A stretch of 64,000 bases of DNA from Acestrorhynchus altus (GCA_034509495.1 CM067507.1:18692602-18756601), one strand, 5' to 3'. Shown: positions 36,397-46,653, counted from the stretch's first letter. The notes: generated from the sequence alone by a model not told the origin. Translations and numbers: made by a program.

Positions 36397-36528
36397 CTTT
36401 CTTCTTTCTTCTATGTCCACCTTCACTACATCCATAAATGCATATATTATTTTGTGGATGCTGGAAATTGGTTTTATATACTCTCCTACTTTGCGTTTCA
36501 GAAACTGTTGAAGAGTACACGAGGATGA
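29712..36528 (+). CDS. cenpw: Centromere protein W (CENP-W), three coding exons
   Basis: The coding sequence joins 29712-29801, 34790-34903 and 36502-36528, giving 76 residues. CENP-W is a small histone-fold protein of the inner kinetochore. It pairs with CENP-T and, with CENP-S/X, forms a DNA-binding histone-like complex of the constitutive centromere network. The sequence shows a basic N-terminus with RKAPR at residues 4-8, a first helix (about 6-20), a long second helix (about 27-56) holding LHRLAEESR at 39-47, and a third helix (about 60-76) ending KSTRG then a stop. HRLAEESR and the terminal RG are hallmarks I recall from vertebrate CENP-W. Human CENP-W is 88 residues; most of the difference is a shorter N-terminus. 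Introns are 4988 and 1598 bases, both phase 0, with GT-AG ends; they cut helices 2 and 3. No frameshift or stop is present, so the gene looks intact. Expression has not been tested. Confidence 0.93.
29819..29943 (+). repeat. 16-bp minisatellite at the start of cenpw intron 1
   Basis: About seven tandem copies of a 16-base unit, GGCTCACACTGAACAG, alternating with the variant GGCTCACACTCAGCAG. The first copies are more diverged (GTGCTCACACTCAGCA), the later ones almost identical. It begins about 20 bases after the exon 1 donor. Confidence 0.9.
30105..30420 (+). mobile_element. Family A long element, copy 2 (cenpw intron 1)
   Basis: Blocks GGGGTATATATCCCCAGCAT, GTGTGTTCTGGAATGAT, TGAATGCAATCAAATCCTCT, CAGCAATGCTCCAAAAT and TCTCAATACTTTAGTCCGTC are in the order seen in copy 1. 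Diverged, non-coding. Confidence 0.7.
30421..33724. other. cenpw intron 1, nothing recognised
   Basis: Intronic sequence with a T-run at 30797-30812 and a C-run at 32467-32477. No recognised repeat or exon. Confidence 0.5.
33725..34040 (+). mobile_element. Family A long element, copy 3 (cenpw intron 1)
   Basis: GTTTGTGGACCACTTCTAATG, GTGCAAATGCACAC, TCTGGAGCAGATAAACATGA, ACCTATTGGCGCCATG, AACAGTGGAACTGTGTGC and TTCTTTTGGGATGAGGTGGG: the left half of the family. It runs into an (AAT)n tract. Confidence 0.7.
34075..34119. repeat. (AAT)n microsatellite
   Basis: About 15 AAT units, just after the family A copy. Confidence 0.97.
34120..34789. other. End of cenpw intron 1
   Basis: Nothing recognised until the exon 2 acceptor. 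Confidence 0.5.
34790..34903 (+). CDS. cenpw: cenpw coding exon 2
   Basis: Thirty-eight codons encoding most of helix 2 (VQLNLLLVLHRLAEESRVKA) and the first half of helix 3 (VKAVAK). The acceptor is TTTATTCAG ending at 34789; the donor is AAG followed by GTATCC at 34904. The open frame runs on at both ends into intron, so the ATG at 34775 and the stop near 35075 are not used in this model. This exon carries the strongest family signature in the window. Confidence 0.94.
34904..36501. other. cenpw intron 2
   Basis: AT-rich with a (TTC)n repeat at 36367-36412 shortly before exon 3. No other element recognised. Confidence 0.6.
36367..36412. repeat. (TTC)n microsatellite
   Basis: About ten TTC units, then TTTC units, within 90 bases upstream of the exon 3 acceptor. 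Confidence 0.95.
36502..36528 (+). CDS. cenpw: cenpw coding exon 3 (last)
   Basis: Eight codons plus TGA, encoding KLLKSTRG. The acceptor is TTTGCGTTTCAG ending at 36501. It is in phase 0 with exon 2 and completes helix 3. The length and the final RG match the C-terminus I recall for vertebrate CENP-W (eight residues after the AAK-like motif). It is too short to be found by ORF scanning; I found it by searching downstream of exon 2 for an acceptor followed by a K/L-rich end and a stop. Confidence 0.88.
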   Translation, partial: KLLKSTRG

Positions 36529-36600
36529 GAAGAAGAAGATTGGGTAGCACTCTTTTATAGTGCTGTTACTACAGTGTAAGGAGCAGTGTAATTACCGTAT

Positions 36601-36606
36601 AATAAA
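36601..36606 (+). terminator. cenpw: cenpw polyadenylation signal AATAAA
   Basis: A canonical AATAAA 73 bases after the stop codon, followed about 40 bases later by a T/GT-rich stretch (TGTTTTTGTATATG). This gives a short 3' UTR of about 90-100 bases, normal for a small vertebrate gene. Confidence 0.7.
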
Positions 36607-36684
36607 CTGATTAATACTAATTTTAAAAGTTACATTTATTGCTGAATGTTTTTGTATATGACTTTAAGACCTATGCTCTATGGG

Positions 36685-36980
36685 GAAATGTTTGTGGACA
36701 TGTTCTAATGAATGCATTCAGTTACGTTGCACCTATTGCTGACATAGATGTGCTTTTCTAGTGCCTGTAGAGAAGTACTGCCAAGAGAATAGGACGCTCT
36801 GGAGCAGAATCAAGTCCTTGCAGCAATGCTTCAAAATGTATTAGAATGACTTCCCTGGAAAGAAGAGACAGTTACTCCAACAAAAGCAGGATAAACTTGT
36901 TTATATATTTATATTCCCTTGATTTTGGAAGAAACCATGAATGAGCTTTTGACCATTTGTCCATACAGTGTTTTACATTT
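36685..36980 (+). mobile_element. Family A long element, copy 4
   Basis: GTTTGTGGACATGTTCTAATG, ATGCATTCAGTTACGTTGCA, GAGAAGTACTGCCAA, AGACAGTTACTCCAACAAA, GCAGGATAAACT, CCCTTGATTTTGGAAGAAAC and TTTGTCCATACAGTG. The middle is deleted. It begins about 60 bases after the cenpw poly-A region. Confidence 0.75.
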
Positions 36981-37059
36981 CAGAATTCCACAACTTATCA
37001 GAATTCATAGTTTGTGCCTCTTTGTTACAGTAAAAGATGCTTCTCTTTGAGAAAAGTTT

Positions 37060-37145
37060 TACACAAAATGCTGGAATTTTGCTGTGAGGATTTGATTGCA
37101 TTCAGTCTTGAGAGCAGTAGTGCAAGGTTGGGGGACTCCCCTCTC
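37060..37145 (-). mobile_element. Family A fragment, reverse
   Basis: AAATGCTGGAATTTTGCTGT and GAGGATTTGATTGCATTCAG are the reverse complement of the family block AATGCAATCAAATCCTCACAG. Confidence 0.65.
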
Positions 37146-37176
37146 ACCCCTCTTACTTGCAGCATGGGTCTTGTTG

Positions 37177-37179
<3 letters not shown>

Positions 37180-37223
<44 letters not shown>
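37180..37223. repeat. (ATT)n microsatellite
   Basis: About 14 ATT units. Confidence 0.97.
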
Positions 37224-37464
37224 GTCATTCAGAAATGATCTAATATCACATTGCTCCTTACACTGGAATAAGTAAGAAGAGGATTGTAAATTTGCCTTTC
37301 TGGAATCCCGAAGCTGCACCATTTGAAATGCTCCAAGCCAGACTCACCCCCTCACTGCAACCAGTGACATAAGACTTCAATGAGAAATGAGACCCTTTAT
37401 GTTCAAAATGTACTTGTCTAATTTTGTGTGTAGCCTAATTTTTTTTTCCTAATTAATTTGCACT

Positions 37465-37735
37465 TTATTATTTCTGCTTAGTACCTGCTAATAAACCTGC
37501 TAATAGTTCTAACACTTAACTTGGATAAGTTATTAAACTCTACACCAATGTTTCTCAACCCTGGACCTGGAGACACCCCCTGCATGTTTTAAAGCTTTCC
37601 CTGCTCCTGCCATACCTGATTCAAATAATCACCTCATAAACAAGCTCTTCAGAGTTGCAGGGGCTGTGTTAAAGCTAAAACATGCAGGGCAGGGGTGCCT
37701 CCAGGACCAAGGTTTAAAATCACTGTCCTACACCC
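37465..37735. repeat. Duplicated block with a hAT MITE, copy 1
   Basis: The flank (GCTTAGTACCTGCTAATA to ACTCTACAC) plus the MITE matches 39085-39310. The MITE itself is 37546-37725: ends CAATGTTTCTCAACC and GGTTTAAAATCACTG pair, and the flanking 8-mers CTCTACAC and TCCTACAC agree at 6 of 8 positions, as expected of an old hAT target duplication. Confidence 0.75.
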
Positions 37736-37864
37736 TGTACCCTGCGAGCAAAAATGATTTGATATAGTTCTGAAAAATGTCTGTTTGACTTGTAATGCCA
37801 GTAGAAGTTTATTTGGTGCTACATAGAACTATGGCCTTAACAAAAGAAGAACTTTTACTCTCGC

Positions 37865-38215
37865 TTGTTTCTTTTCTCGTCCCATCGCTTGGACGACAGG
37901 TCCACTCATTTGTCCTCTCCCTCACTGCGTCTTTCTGTGTCCATTGCTTATTCTAATTTATTGTCTCTTTCACTCTGTTTCTTTCTGTATCTCTTTTGGT
38001 CTCTTCTTTTTTTTCTGTGTCTTCTGTTTGCCCTTTTCTCTCTTTGTCCTTTCTCCCTTTCTTCTCTCTTACTGTATCTTTCTTGTCCTCTCCCTTATTC
38101 ACTGTCTCTGTTTCTGCCTCCCTTTCTATATCTTGCATGTCCTATCTTTCTTTATCTCACTTATGTGTTCTTGTATTCTGTCTTTTGTCTCTTTCTGTAT
38201 CTTTGTCTTAGCTGC
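37865..38215 (+). repeat. Polypyrimidine tract, about 350 bp
   Basis: More than four fifths C/T on the + strand, irregular TCTTTCTGTGTCT-type units with no fixed period. A 133-codon leucine/serine-rich frame across it is a compositional artefact. Confidence 0.8.
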
Positions 38216-38219
38216 ATAT

Positions 38220-39080
38220 TAAAGTTTATAATTGGTTCTTTACTTCAGGAAAATGTAACACAATAAGTAATTGTGTGTTTAACCAAATTGTCCTTAAAGA
38301 TCTCACTTGAAACTGTGGATTTCTAAGGGATAACATATTTGGCCCATAATTAACCTGATGCATGTGAGTGCCCTGCATTCTCTCCAACTCTTTGGGTGTT
38401 TAAATGTACAAAGCTCTCGGACTGCAAGAAAGTAAATGTTTAGATCTTTCTTTGTGTATGCCCTGGTGTCCCACTGATAATTACATGACCTGGGAAACCC
38501 CCATCTCTAATCCCACTGTCAGAATTAATTGGGTGGTCTCTGCTCTGGTTGTATTGATGTGCTTACAAAAACAGTAGCTTTTGATAACATGTTTCTAAAG
38601 GACAAGAATGTTATCTCAACCTCTGAATCCACCTTTTTTATCTTAATCCAACAAGCATCTGGGCTGCACAGTGGAAACAGTCCATTCTTCCAACCAGGTT
38701 ATTCATCATTTGTTGTCTGCTTATAGACAGAGGTCAGCCAGAGACTGCTGAGTTTATTGTAGACGTGACCTGTCCTTCATCTTTCATGACCAGTAGAGGG
38801 CGATAATGCTGAAAATACCATGTTAAAGATTTCAGTAGTGCTAAGCATATTTTTGACAAATTAACACCAACATTGTTACTGTGTACTGCAAAATCAGTCA
38901 GACTAAACAAATATTTTACAAGAGTGTGTGTAGTTTTATGCAAGTGTATTGCTAATGCATGCTTAAGATGGCCATTTTTATTATTATGAATTTTTATTTA
39001 ATTTACACAATTTGTATACGTGTAAATTGTCTTGTGGAGCAGGGGGTAGAGGGGTTCCTATATTATGTGATGCATTAAAT
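38220..39080. other. Non-coding DNA, nothing recognised
   Basis: No signature seen. Confidence 0.5.
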
Positions 39081-39084
39081 GTAA

Positions 39085-39310
39085 AATGTAAAAGACTGCT
39101 TAGTACCTACTAATAGTTCTAATTCTTAACTTTTAAGTTATTATACCCTACACCATTGTTTCTCAAACCTGGTCCTGGAGGCACCCCATATCCTGCACAT
39201 TTCCACACCTGATTTAACTAATCACATCATTAACAAGTGTTTCAGAGTTGGATGGGGTGTGTTAATGCTGAACCATGCAGGGCAGGGATGCCTCCAGAAC
39301 CAGGGTCCCT
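39085..39310. repeat. Duplicated block with a truncated hAT MITE, copy 2
   Basis: GCTTAGTACCTACTAATAG flank, then CATTGTTTCTCAAACCTGG to CCTCCAGAACCAGGGT. The right terminal repeat present in copy 1 is missing, and the shared left flank shows that more than the MITE was copied. Confidence 0.7.
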
Positions 39311-40265
39311 TTCACCAAAATCTACTGCAAGTACATTCCAACTTAATGTTTGGTACCTTGTGCTTCTGTGCACGTGATCATTGGGACCCTCTGTTCACTT
39401 ACTAGTGTAGCTGTATTAGTACAGTGTGCTAAATGAAGGAAGCAGACAACTTTGTTGGAGCAACCTTAGCAACATAGCGGAATCTGCTTAATGTAGTATG
39501 TAGCATAATGGCAGACCAAACAGTTGTTTTTAACCTGTTTATACATGCTGTGTATGCTGATCATGAATGCCGTGCAGTTTAAAAATTAAACTAGGTATTT
39601 CTTTTCTTTAGCTGCATTAAACTTAAAGCATTGTGTAAAAGTCAGCAAGAGTTCTATATTTATGGGTAATTTTAACTAGAAACATGAACTACAATTTATC
39701 AGACAATTTTATTTTTTTCACACATTAACATATGTCATGTATAATTAAGCAGGCAGTTTTATTACTGTACCTTTTAAGGTCAATTTATGACCTCTATTTT
39801 AGTGGGTTCTCTTTATTTTGCCTCATATAAAAATCATCCGGCCTGAACTGGTCCATATCTCGAAAAATGAATGTCTGTGGCTACAATGCTATATGTTTAG
39901 TAGGTGGATCAGGGGTTGTAGCCTGACTGCTTAGAGACCCTGAGCTCAGCCCATGAGGGGCTTCATTTGACCTTGGGGTAAGTTGATATAAGGTTTGGGG
40001 CTCATTAAAACAGATTAGAGGCTATTGCCCTGGAAACCCAGGCCATGTGACAGCGCTGAGGTACATAAATGTGATCTTTCTTGTGATGTTACAGAAAAGA
40101 GTATAGCTTGTTTTGTATCTTTGTTCTGCTCTGCAGCCTTGCTGGCACAAACATCTTCATGTAAAACAAGAAGATAAGAAGGAGACCTTACCTGTGACCT
40201 CATCACAAAATAGACATCAGGACATCTAAGAATCCAAATATAAACTGCATTTCATGAAAAGAGGT
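39311..40265. other. Non-coding DNA, nothing recognised
   Basis: No signature seen. Confidence 0.5.
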
Positions 40266-40275
40266 TGATCTAGGG

Positions 40276-40461
40276 CAGGGGTCACTGACACTGCAAGTAC
40301 CTTCCTGCAGGTTTGAACTCCAACACCAAATCTAACGTACCCCATTCAACCAATCAAAGACATCTGAAGGCAGTAATAAGTTGGATCAGATGGGGTGGAT
40401 TAGGTTTGAATCTAAAATCTGCAGGAAGATAGCTGTCCAGGAGCAGGGCTGGTGACCCCTG
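40276..40461. mobile_element. hAT-type MITE with target duplication
   Basis: Ends CAGGGGTCACTGACACTGC and GGCTGGTGACCCCTG pair over most of their length; the inner CTTCCTGCAGGTTTGAA and AATCTGCAGGAAGAT also pair. Flanks ATCTAGGG (40268-40275) and ATCTACAG (40462-40469) agree at 6 of 8. 186 bases, non-coding. Confidence 0.85.
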
Positions 40462-40839
40462 ATCTACAGAATCGTGTTTTGGGGTCGTGTCTGTTGGGCA
40501 TTAGTAGTATTGCACAGGTGGGTGGAAGAATGTATTTTGTTAAATACCACCAAATCCTGGTTGAAAAATATTACACCATCTGTAGAAAAGATGAAGAAGA
40601 AAAGAGGATAACGATTGAAAACAGACCTTAAAATTTACTACCTGAAGATACACAGCTGAAGCTTTTTCAGTGGTCTTTACAGTGTCCTGCCCTACTTTGG
40701 AGAAAATGTGAATTGACCTTAAACAAGTTGTGCAGCAAAATAATCTTCATTAAAGAAAAAAAAAAATTATGTTACTAAGTCCTGGCTCTGATAAACTTTA
40801 TCTAGTATCTGTGCATTTATTATTTGCTTTATGTTTGAT

Positions 40840-41400
40840 TTGCTACAGAGCCTGGATTGTATTAGAATAAAATGACAAAATGAGTCAAGTGTTCCCAAAC
40901 GTTCATATAAGACTTGCACAATTCAAGTGCTTTTAAAGAACAGATTGCGGAACAGATTTGGTCCCGTGTGCAAGTCCCTGGAAGCGGCTCTGTCCCAGGA
41001 GTTACCTCAGATCTGGAACATATAATTTTTGCTATCTTGGTTTGAAGAACCACATTTCTCAATAGTACATATAACCTATGCCTTTAATAAAGAACCTTTA
41101 AAGAACCACTTTTATTGCACCTGTGTACCCAGGTTAAACAATCACAATAACACAAATACACTCATTGACAAAAAAAAGTTATGCACCCTGTTGGATCATT
41201 GTGGTCTGATTAGACTCTGGTCTTGGCATAATAATGCTTCTCCTGCTGCACTGTCAGAGGCTACTTTTGGGTCGTGTACTCTTGGTAAGAGATTGTCGAT
41301 TGCTGCTAAACATGCCTCTAGAATGCAGAGACATTTTGCTCAATGGACGGACTCAGAGAGGGAGCAAGTCAATGGATTGAGAGAAGCCAGATGGTAATTT
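40840..41400 (+). repeat. Duplicated block E, copy 1
   Basis: GTTTGATTTGCTACAGAGCC, TGTTCCCAAAC, CTTTAATAAAGAACCTTTAA, ATCACAATAACACAAATAC, TTGGATCATTGTGGTCTGAT and AATGGATTGAGAGAAGC all recur in order at 43104-43545. The right part is a Tc1 transposase start (see 41155-42130). Confidence 0.75.
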
Positions 41401-41424
41401 TGACAAATTGGCCATCATCTAGAA

Positions 41425-41607
41425 CCAGGTCAGAAACGGGTCAGTGTGGCTGCAGGTCTTCATTCTAAACAACCATCAGGAACCGCTGATTCCACTAACT
41501 TAATCAATTAGCCAATCTTCAAACAACTGATCACATGAGCTTCTCCTTGGTTGAAGTGAAAACCTGCAGCCACAGTGGCCCGTTTCTGACCCGGTTTGAC
41601 ACCCCTG
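41425..41607. mobile_element. hAT-type MITE with target duplication
   Basis: CAGGTCAGAAACGGGTCA on the left pairs with TGGCCCGTTTCTGACCCGG on the right, and GGCTGCAGGT with ACCTGCAGCC. The right end TTTGACACCCCTG is typical; its left partner is deleted by about 13 bases. Flanks ATCTAGAA (41417-41424) and ATCTAGAC (41608-41615) agree at 7 of 8. Confidence 0.85.
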
Positions 41608-41749
41608 ATCTAGACTGTCCTGTTTCAAGCTGTTAAGATGTAGTATGTGAGGGCACACACAGCAAACGTATCCTCTTTAAAGACAATTCCAGGCTCTGTT
41701 TGGTATCCCACAGCAGTGGGCTATAAGTATAGAGGCTGTGGTCAGTCAG

Positions 41750-41890
41750 TCATTATCTTCTTCACTTCTTCCTGAATAGGGTCATGGTTGATCCAGAACC
41801 CATCTGGAGTCTTTGGGCACAAGGCAGGAATACCCTCTGGTCAGGGTCCCAGTCCATTGCAGGGTACCACACACAGTCACACTTACAATT
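41750..41890 (+). repeat. Family D interspersed repeat, partial copy
   Basis: CTTCCTGAATAGGGTCATGG, TTGGGCACAAGGCAGGAATA, CCAGTCCATTGCAGGGTACC; same order as 20500-20620. Confidence 0.65.
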
Positions 41891-42134
41891 TTTCAGCAGC
41901 ATAATGCTTATCCACACACAGCAAGGGTTTCCCAGGAATGTCTCCATCACACTGCAACACGTCGTAGGCCTGCCCAGTTGCCAGACATCTTGGCAATTGA
42001 GCATTTATGGGCCCAGCTTTGGCAACCTGAGTATGTGCAGGATCTACAGGCCCAGTTGTAACATCCGTGGACAGAGGGTGCCATACAGACCCTGAATGCC
42101 TCCATATCCAGCCATCTCTCATCTTGTATCCAAG

Positions 42135-43100
42135 CCTAATTAGAGCCTCCTTTTAGTTGTACAGTTTTACCTAAAAAACGTCCTTTCACTCCACATCACT
42201 TGCATGTATTATCACATAAAAAATTTCATTAGATACATCTTCTCGGTGTGTTATTGTTTTGTTGTTTGTTTGTTTTTGAGTGTACATCATGGCAGTATCT
42301 TAGTTGTAGTTGTAAAAATGGACAAACTGTTGGCTGAAGAATTGCATCGCTCCCACTTTCCTGTTTTCTGTTATTTGGCACCTTTGTATTGTCAGACGTC
42401 TTAAATCCGACCTCATGCAGAGAAATGAGCTAAAGGAACAGTTTCTGCCTCCCCAGTTGGGTCATATCCACTTTAAGAGGTGATGATTGTCAGCTTGCTT
42501 GGTCTCTGCTCTATGCCTCATATGGCTTAGGCTAACTCTGCCCACAACAACGCAGAAGGTGTGAGGTGTGAGGATGATATCACCTTAGAAACAGAAACTC
42601 TGTTCATGGTGAGGATTCCACCTTCACACCTGTGTACACTGTGGATTGGCCAATGTCATGTCCTGTGACCAGGGAGACCTGATTTACAGAGGGGAAAAAA
42701 GCTTCTTGATGTCATACCGGCACAGACAAACCAAAGTGTTAGTGTGTGAGGTGGGAGCCAAGTACAAGCTTTACCATGAGCAAATCAGTTTGAAACACTA
42801 CTGGAGCTCACTATGACGCACTGGCAAGACCTTCACTGTGGAACACATCGTGATGTTTCTCCCTACTGGAACAGGGTTTGCCTTAGCTGCTTAACTGCCT
42901 GGGCCCTTGGAGCACTCTTTAAGTTCTGTTTCTCTCTGTTGCCTCTTGCAGAGTCTGCATTTTCTCAAAGTTCTTTGTGGTCTGCCATATTTGATGCTGA
43001 CTTTCCATTCTTATTTTATTCTTTCATTGGACCAGCTCAAGGCTGTAACTTCTCTCAGTCTTGATCAAGAAGGTCTTTCTCTGGCTAAAAAACTTTTGTA
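42135..43100. other. Non-coding DNA, nothing recognised
   Basis: No signature seen. Confidence 0.5.
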
Positions 43101-43103
43101 GAC

Positions 43104-43545
43104 AATGTTTGATTTGCTGCAAAGCCTGGATTCCGCATTTGACAAAATGAGATATTTGGCCAAATGTTCCCAAACTTTCACATTAGAATTCAAGTGTCTT
43201 TACTAAACAATCTATGGAGAACCACTTTTCTCCAAATAACCATTGCTTTTAATAAAGAACCTTTAAAGAACTTTTTTTTTCTTTTTTCCAGGTCAACCGA
43301 TCACAATAACACAAATACAAAACACTCACTGACAAAAAAAGACAGAAATGTTGGATCACTGTGGTCTGATTAGACACTGGGTCTTGGCACACACGTGCAT
43401 AATAATGCCTCTTCTGCTGCCCTATATAAAGGTTCTTGGAGGCTACTTTTGGGTAGTGTACCTTTTAGTAAGAGATTGTTGACTGCTAGACATAAACCTA
43501 GAGAGGGCACAAATCAATGGATTGAGAGAAGCGGGATACATTCGA
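43104..43545 (+). repeat. Duplicated block E, copy 2, with Tc1 N-terminal relic
   Basis: Matches 40840-41400 with indels. Its right end repeats TTGGATCACTGTGGTCTGAT and CAATGGATTGAGAGAAGCGG, the start of the Tc1 relic; no further transposase follows here. Confidence 0.75.
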
Positions 43546-43604
43546 AATAAATTATTACTGTTTATATACCTGCTTTTGGAGTTTTATTTGGCACAGCCTT
43601 CTCA

Positions 43605-44625
43605 ATAGTCTACATTTATATAATACAAACTGAACAGCAGATTATTTTATTTGCTGAGTCAAGTACTAGTTCATCTCAAACTGTCATATTTATTACATGT
43701 AAAATGAAATATTTCCAAAATCAAAAGCAAAAAAAAACCCTTGAAATATTTCCTTATGGCTTGGTGGTTACGTTCATTCATTACACACATACTTTCTTTT
43801 CATTTTGATGATTATAACTGACAACTTATGGAAATCCCAAATTCAGTATCCTGGAAAATTAGATTATTATTTAAGACCAATACAATAAAAGTAATTTTAG
43901 GAATGTTGGCCAATTGAAAAGTATGAACATGAAAGTATGAATATTTAGTTGGGGCTCCTTTGGTCTAGATTACTGCAGCAATGTGGTGTGCTGTGGAGAT
44001 GATCAGTCTGTGGCACTGCTCAGGTGTTATGAGAGTCCTTGCATATATCTGTGTGTGGTGGTTCATGAAGCACTGACTCCAGCTGCAGTCCGCTCTTTGT
44101 GAATCTCCTCTTTCACAAGTCTCTCCAGGGTGTGGTTATCCCTATTGCTTGTACACTATTTTCTACCACATCTTTTCCTTCCCTTTGCCTCTCTATTAAT
44201 GAGCTTGGACACAGAACTCTGTGAACAGCCAGTCTCTTTAGCAATGACCTTTTGTGTCTTGCCCTCCTTGTGCAAGGTGTCAATGGTCGTCTTTTGGACA
44301 AGTCAGCAGTCTTCCCCATGATTGTGTACAGAACTACAGAACTAGACGGAGAGACCATTTAAAGGCCTTTGCAGGTGTTTTGAGTTAATTAGCTGGTTAG
44401 AGTTTGGTGCCAGGTGTCTTCAATATTGAAGCTTTTTACATTGTTCTAATTTTCTGAGATTCTGAATTTGGGATTTTCATTAGTTGTCAGTTATAATCAT
44501 CAAAATTAAAAGAAATAAACATTTATATCAGTCTGTGTGCATTGAATGAACATAATATACAAGTTACTGAACAGAATCAACTTTTTCATGATATTAAATT
44601 TTTTTTTTTTCAAGCACCTGTTTAT
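43605..44625 (-). mobile_element. Tc1/mariner-type element, internally deleted
   Basis: The right terminal region (44440-44625: TTCTGAGATTCTGAATTTGG, GTTGTCAGTTATAATCATCA, GCACCTG) pairs with the left region (43795-43865: GATGATTATAACTGACAAC, CCCAAATTCAGTATCCTGG). Between them, on the minus strand, lie pieces of transposase: a D-rich recognition segment (44100-44310) and ACTGCAGCAATGTGGTGTGC near 43970. Most of the catalytic centre is deleted. Common fish family by recall; the exact left end is unsure. Confidence 0.75.
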
Positions 44626-44629
44626 ATTA

Positions 44630-46650
44630 TTTTGTGGAAAAAAAAAAAAAACTTTTTACAACTTTACAGTACAATATTCAAGTTCCCTGATATGCACTGG
44701 GGAACAATGGGTTATTTGCTGATAACTGATATAATTTTTAATATCTTGTTGAAATGATTGATTTAAGATTTCCTGATCTCTTGAAATTACAAGCTTTTAG
44801 CAACTTTTAACTTTTTAACAAGCTTTTAGTCTCTTTCAGCGCTATATAGCTTTTTCATCGTGTTTTCTCCATTGTCTGAAGCTCCTTGCTTCCATCTGGA
44901 CACATCTGGGCACATTTCAAATTCATTTTACATGCTTTACATGATTTTATATTATAGAAAAAAACAGTATCAGCTTTTGAGTAGTAGTGTCTAATGTTCC
45001 ATGTGCACCAAGCTGTGAATGCCATGGCATTTATGCTTTTTATCTTAGTGCTGTTTTCTGGTAGATCTACACATGGCGTTTTTTTTCTTGCCTGAGTGTG
45101 AGATTGTTCAACTTAGCCAACTAAAATATGGTTAAACGTGGTTCTTTTTAAGAGGGGCGAAAACATCCCAAATCAATCAGATAGGACTGAATAGATATCT
45201 GTTTCCAAAGGTAATGAGATGTACTGTAAGTGCCTAAACAAACAGTGAATTTTGCATGTTTGATTTCATTACAGCATTGATGTTCAAGAGAATAAGTCAG
45301 TGTTTGTTTGTTTGTGCAGCAGGTACCATCATACAGGCTTCCCTTCCTGCGGCCCATTTAACACCTGAGTGTTTACACAGCTGGATATTTTCCGATATGG
45401 TTCCAGGTGAAGAACTTTAACATACTGCATCACTTCAGTAGTTAACCCTCAATGCTGGCTAGCTCACCATGTCATTTCAAGACTTGTCATTCCATTTTCA
45501 GGCCATCCCTTCCTCTTGCATTGATGGTCCACAAAAACCATACTGCTTCAGCACTCTGTGCAGATTTAATTAGATAACCAAGTGAAAACACCGAATAATT
45601 GAAATTAGACATGGTGTTAGCAGTTCTAAACTCTGGCTGTAATTTCCTTCTGTGAGCTGTTTCGTAGTGATACAGAGTGAGTGATACAGAGTGAATGTGT
45701 ATTTAAAGTGATGAGTCCGGGAGTACCATCAAGCATGCTTTCCTTCATGTTCTGTAATTGTGAGATGAGATCATGCTAGTTAACAGTCTGATCTGATAGT
45801 ATTACATATAAAATCAGGCTCAATTGTTTGATCATGAAATCCCAGTTAAACTGAGAAGCCCATTTGCATTCGATTGTGACGCATAAACATTGAATGTAAC
45901 AGCATGCTTGTGTAATTCTTAGTGTCTAAACCAGCCGCTGTGGTTCACAGATGGCTGAGTCCTGTTTTAGGAGTAGAGTAACAACTGTTTACTCTGGTTT
46001 GACCTCAGGCAGAGAGGTGATGTAACCAGAGCTGGTAAATTCCTTGGACAACATCCTCTAATAACAGGGTTTGTAATATTAACATGATCTACTGAGGGAA
46101 TTAGAACAAGCACGATTCAGGTGCATTTGATTATGAGCTATTCCAGATCTTCATTAGTTATTGGAGGTCGAGAACATTTGGGGGCCCTGTCTGTCCCTTC
46201 TGCTTTCTTTTCATCTTGTTCCTAGCCTGCTTGCTTGTTAGACTGATTGGACTGATAGGCAGCCCTGTAGAGGCAATCTTCAGCGAGCACTGAGGAACGA
46301 TTTCTAGTGCACTGCTGAAATCAAAGGGAAAAGATACTTAAGAAAAGTTAATTTACTAAGCATATTTTATATGATTTCATTTAAAAAATAGCTATAAACT
46401 AATAAAAGTTCTAGTTTGTCAAGTTTTCAAAATTAGCAAAAATAAGCCAAATAAATGATTTATTCTTGGCTATGTATGCAAGTAATTAAATAAACATGGA
46501 AACAGTAAGAAAAAATAGTTCAGTGTGTATATATTTGGAGCAAAACAGTTAGTGAAAGTGAAAGAAGTGGACAAATTCACTACAGTAAACTTAAATATGG
46601 AACTTTTATTATATCTGTTTAAATGCTGAATTTTGTGTATTTAGAATAAA
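44630..46650. other. Non-coding DNA, nothing recognised
   Basis: AT-rich, only short frames. Confidence 0.55.
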
Positions 46651-46653
46651 GTA

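Larger units (their letters stand above)
41155..42130 (+). mobile_element. Tc1-like element relic, split by a hAT MITE and a family D repeat
   Basis: The left part (41155-41400) encodes a decayed N-terminal helix-turn-helix region, RHFAQWTDSEREQVNGLREA, as in Tc1 types with WTDEQRG-VIGLREAGW. After the MITE (41425-41607) and the family D block (41750-41890), the right part (41890-42130) encodes PHTARVSQECLHHTA and, in the same frame, AIEHLWAQL, remnants of the second and third catalytic blocks. The core with the first catalytic residue is gone. No clear right terminal repeat. Confidence 0.7.

Noticed and set aside
37865..38266. 133-codon leucine/serine-rich + frame
   Set aside because: It coincides exactly with a polypyrimidine tract and has parallel frames in other phases.
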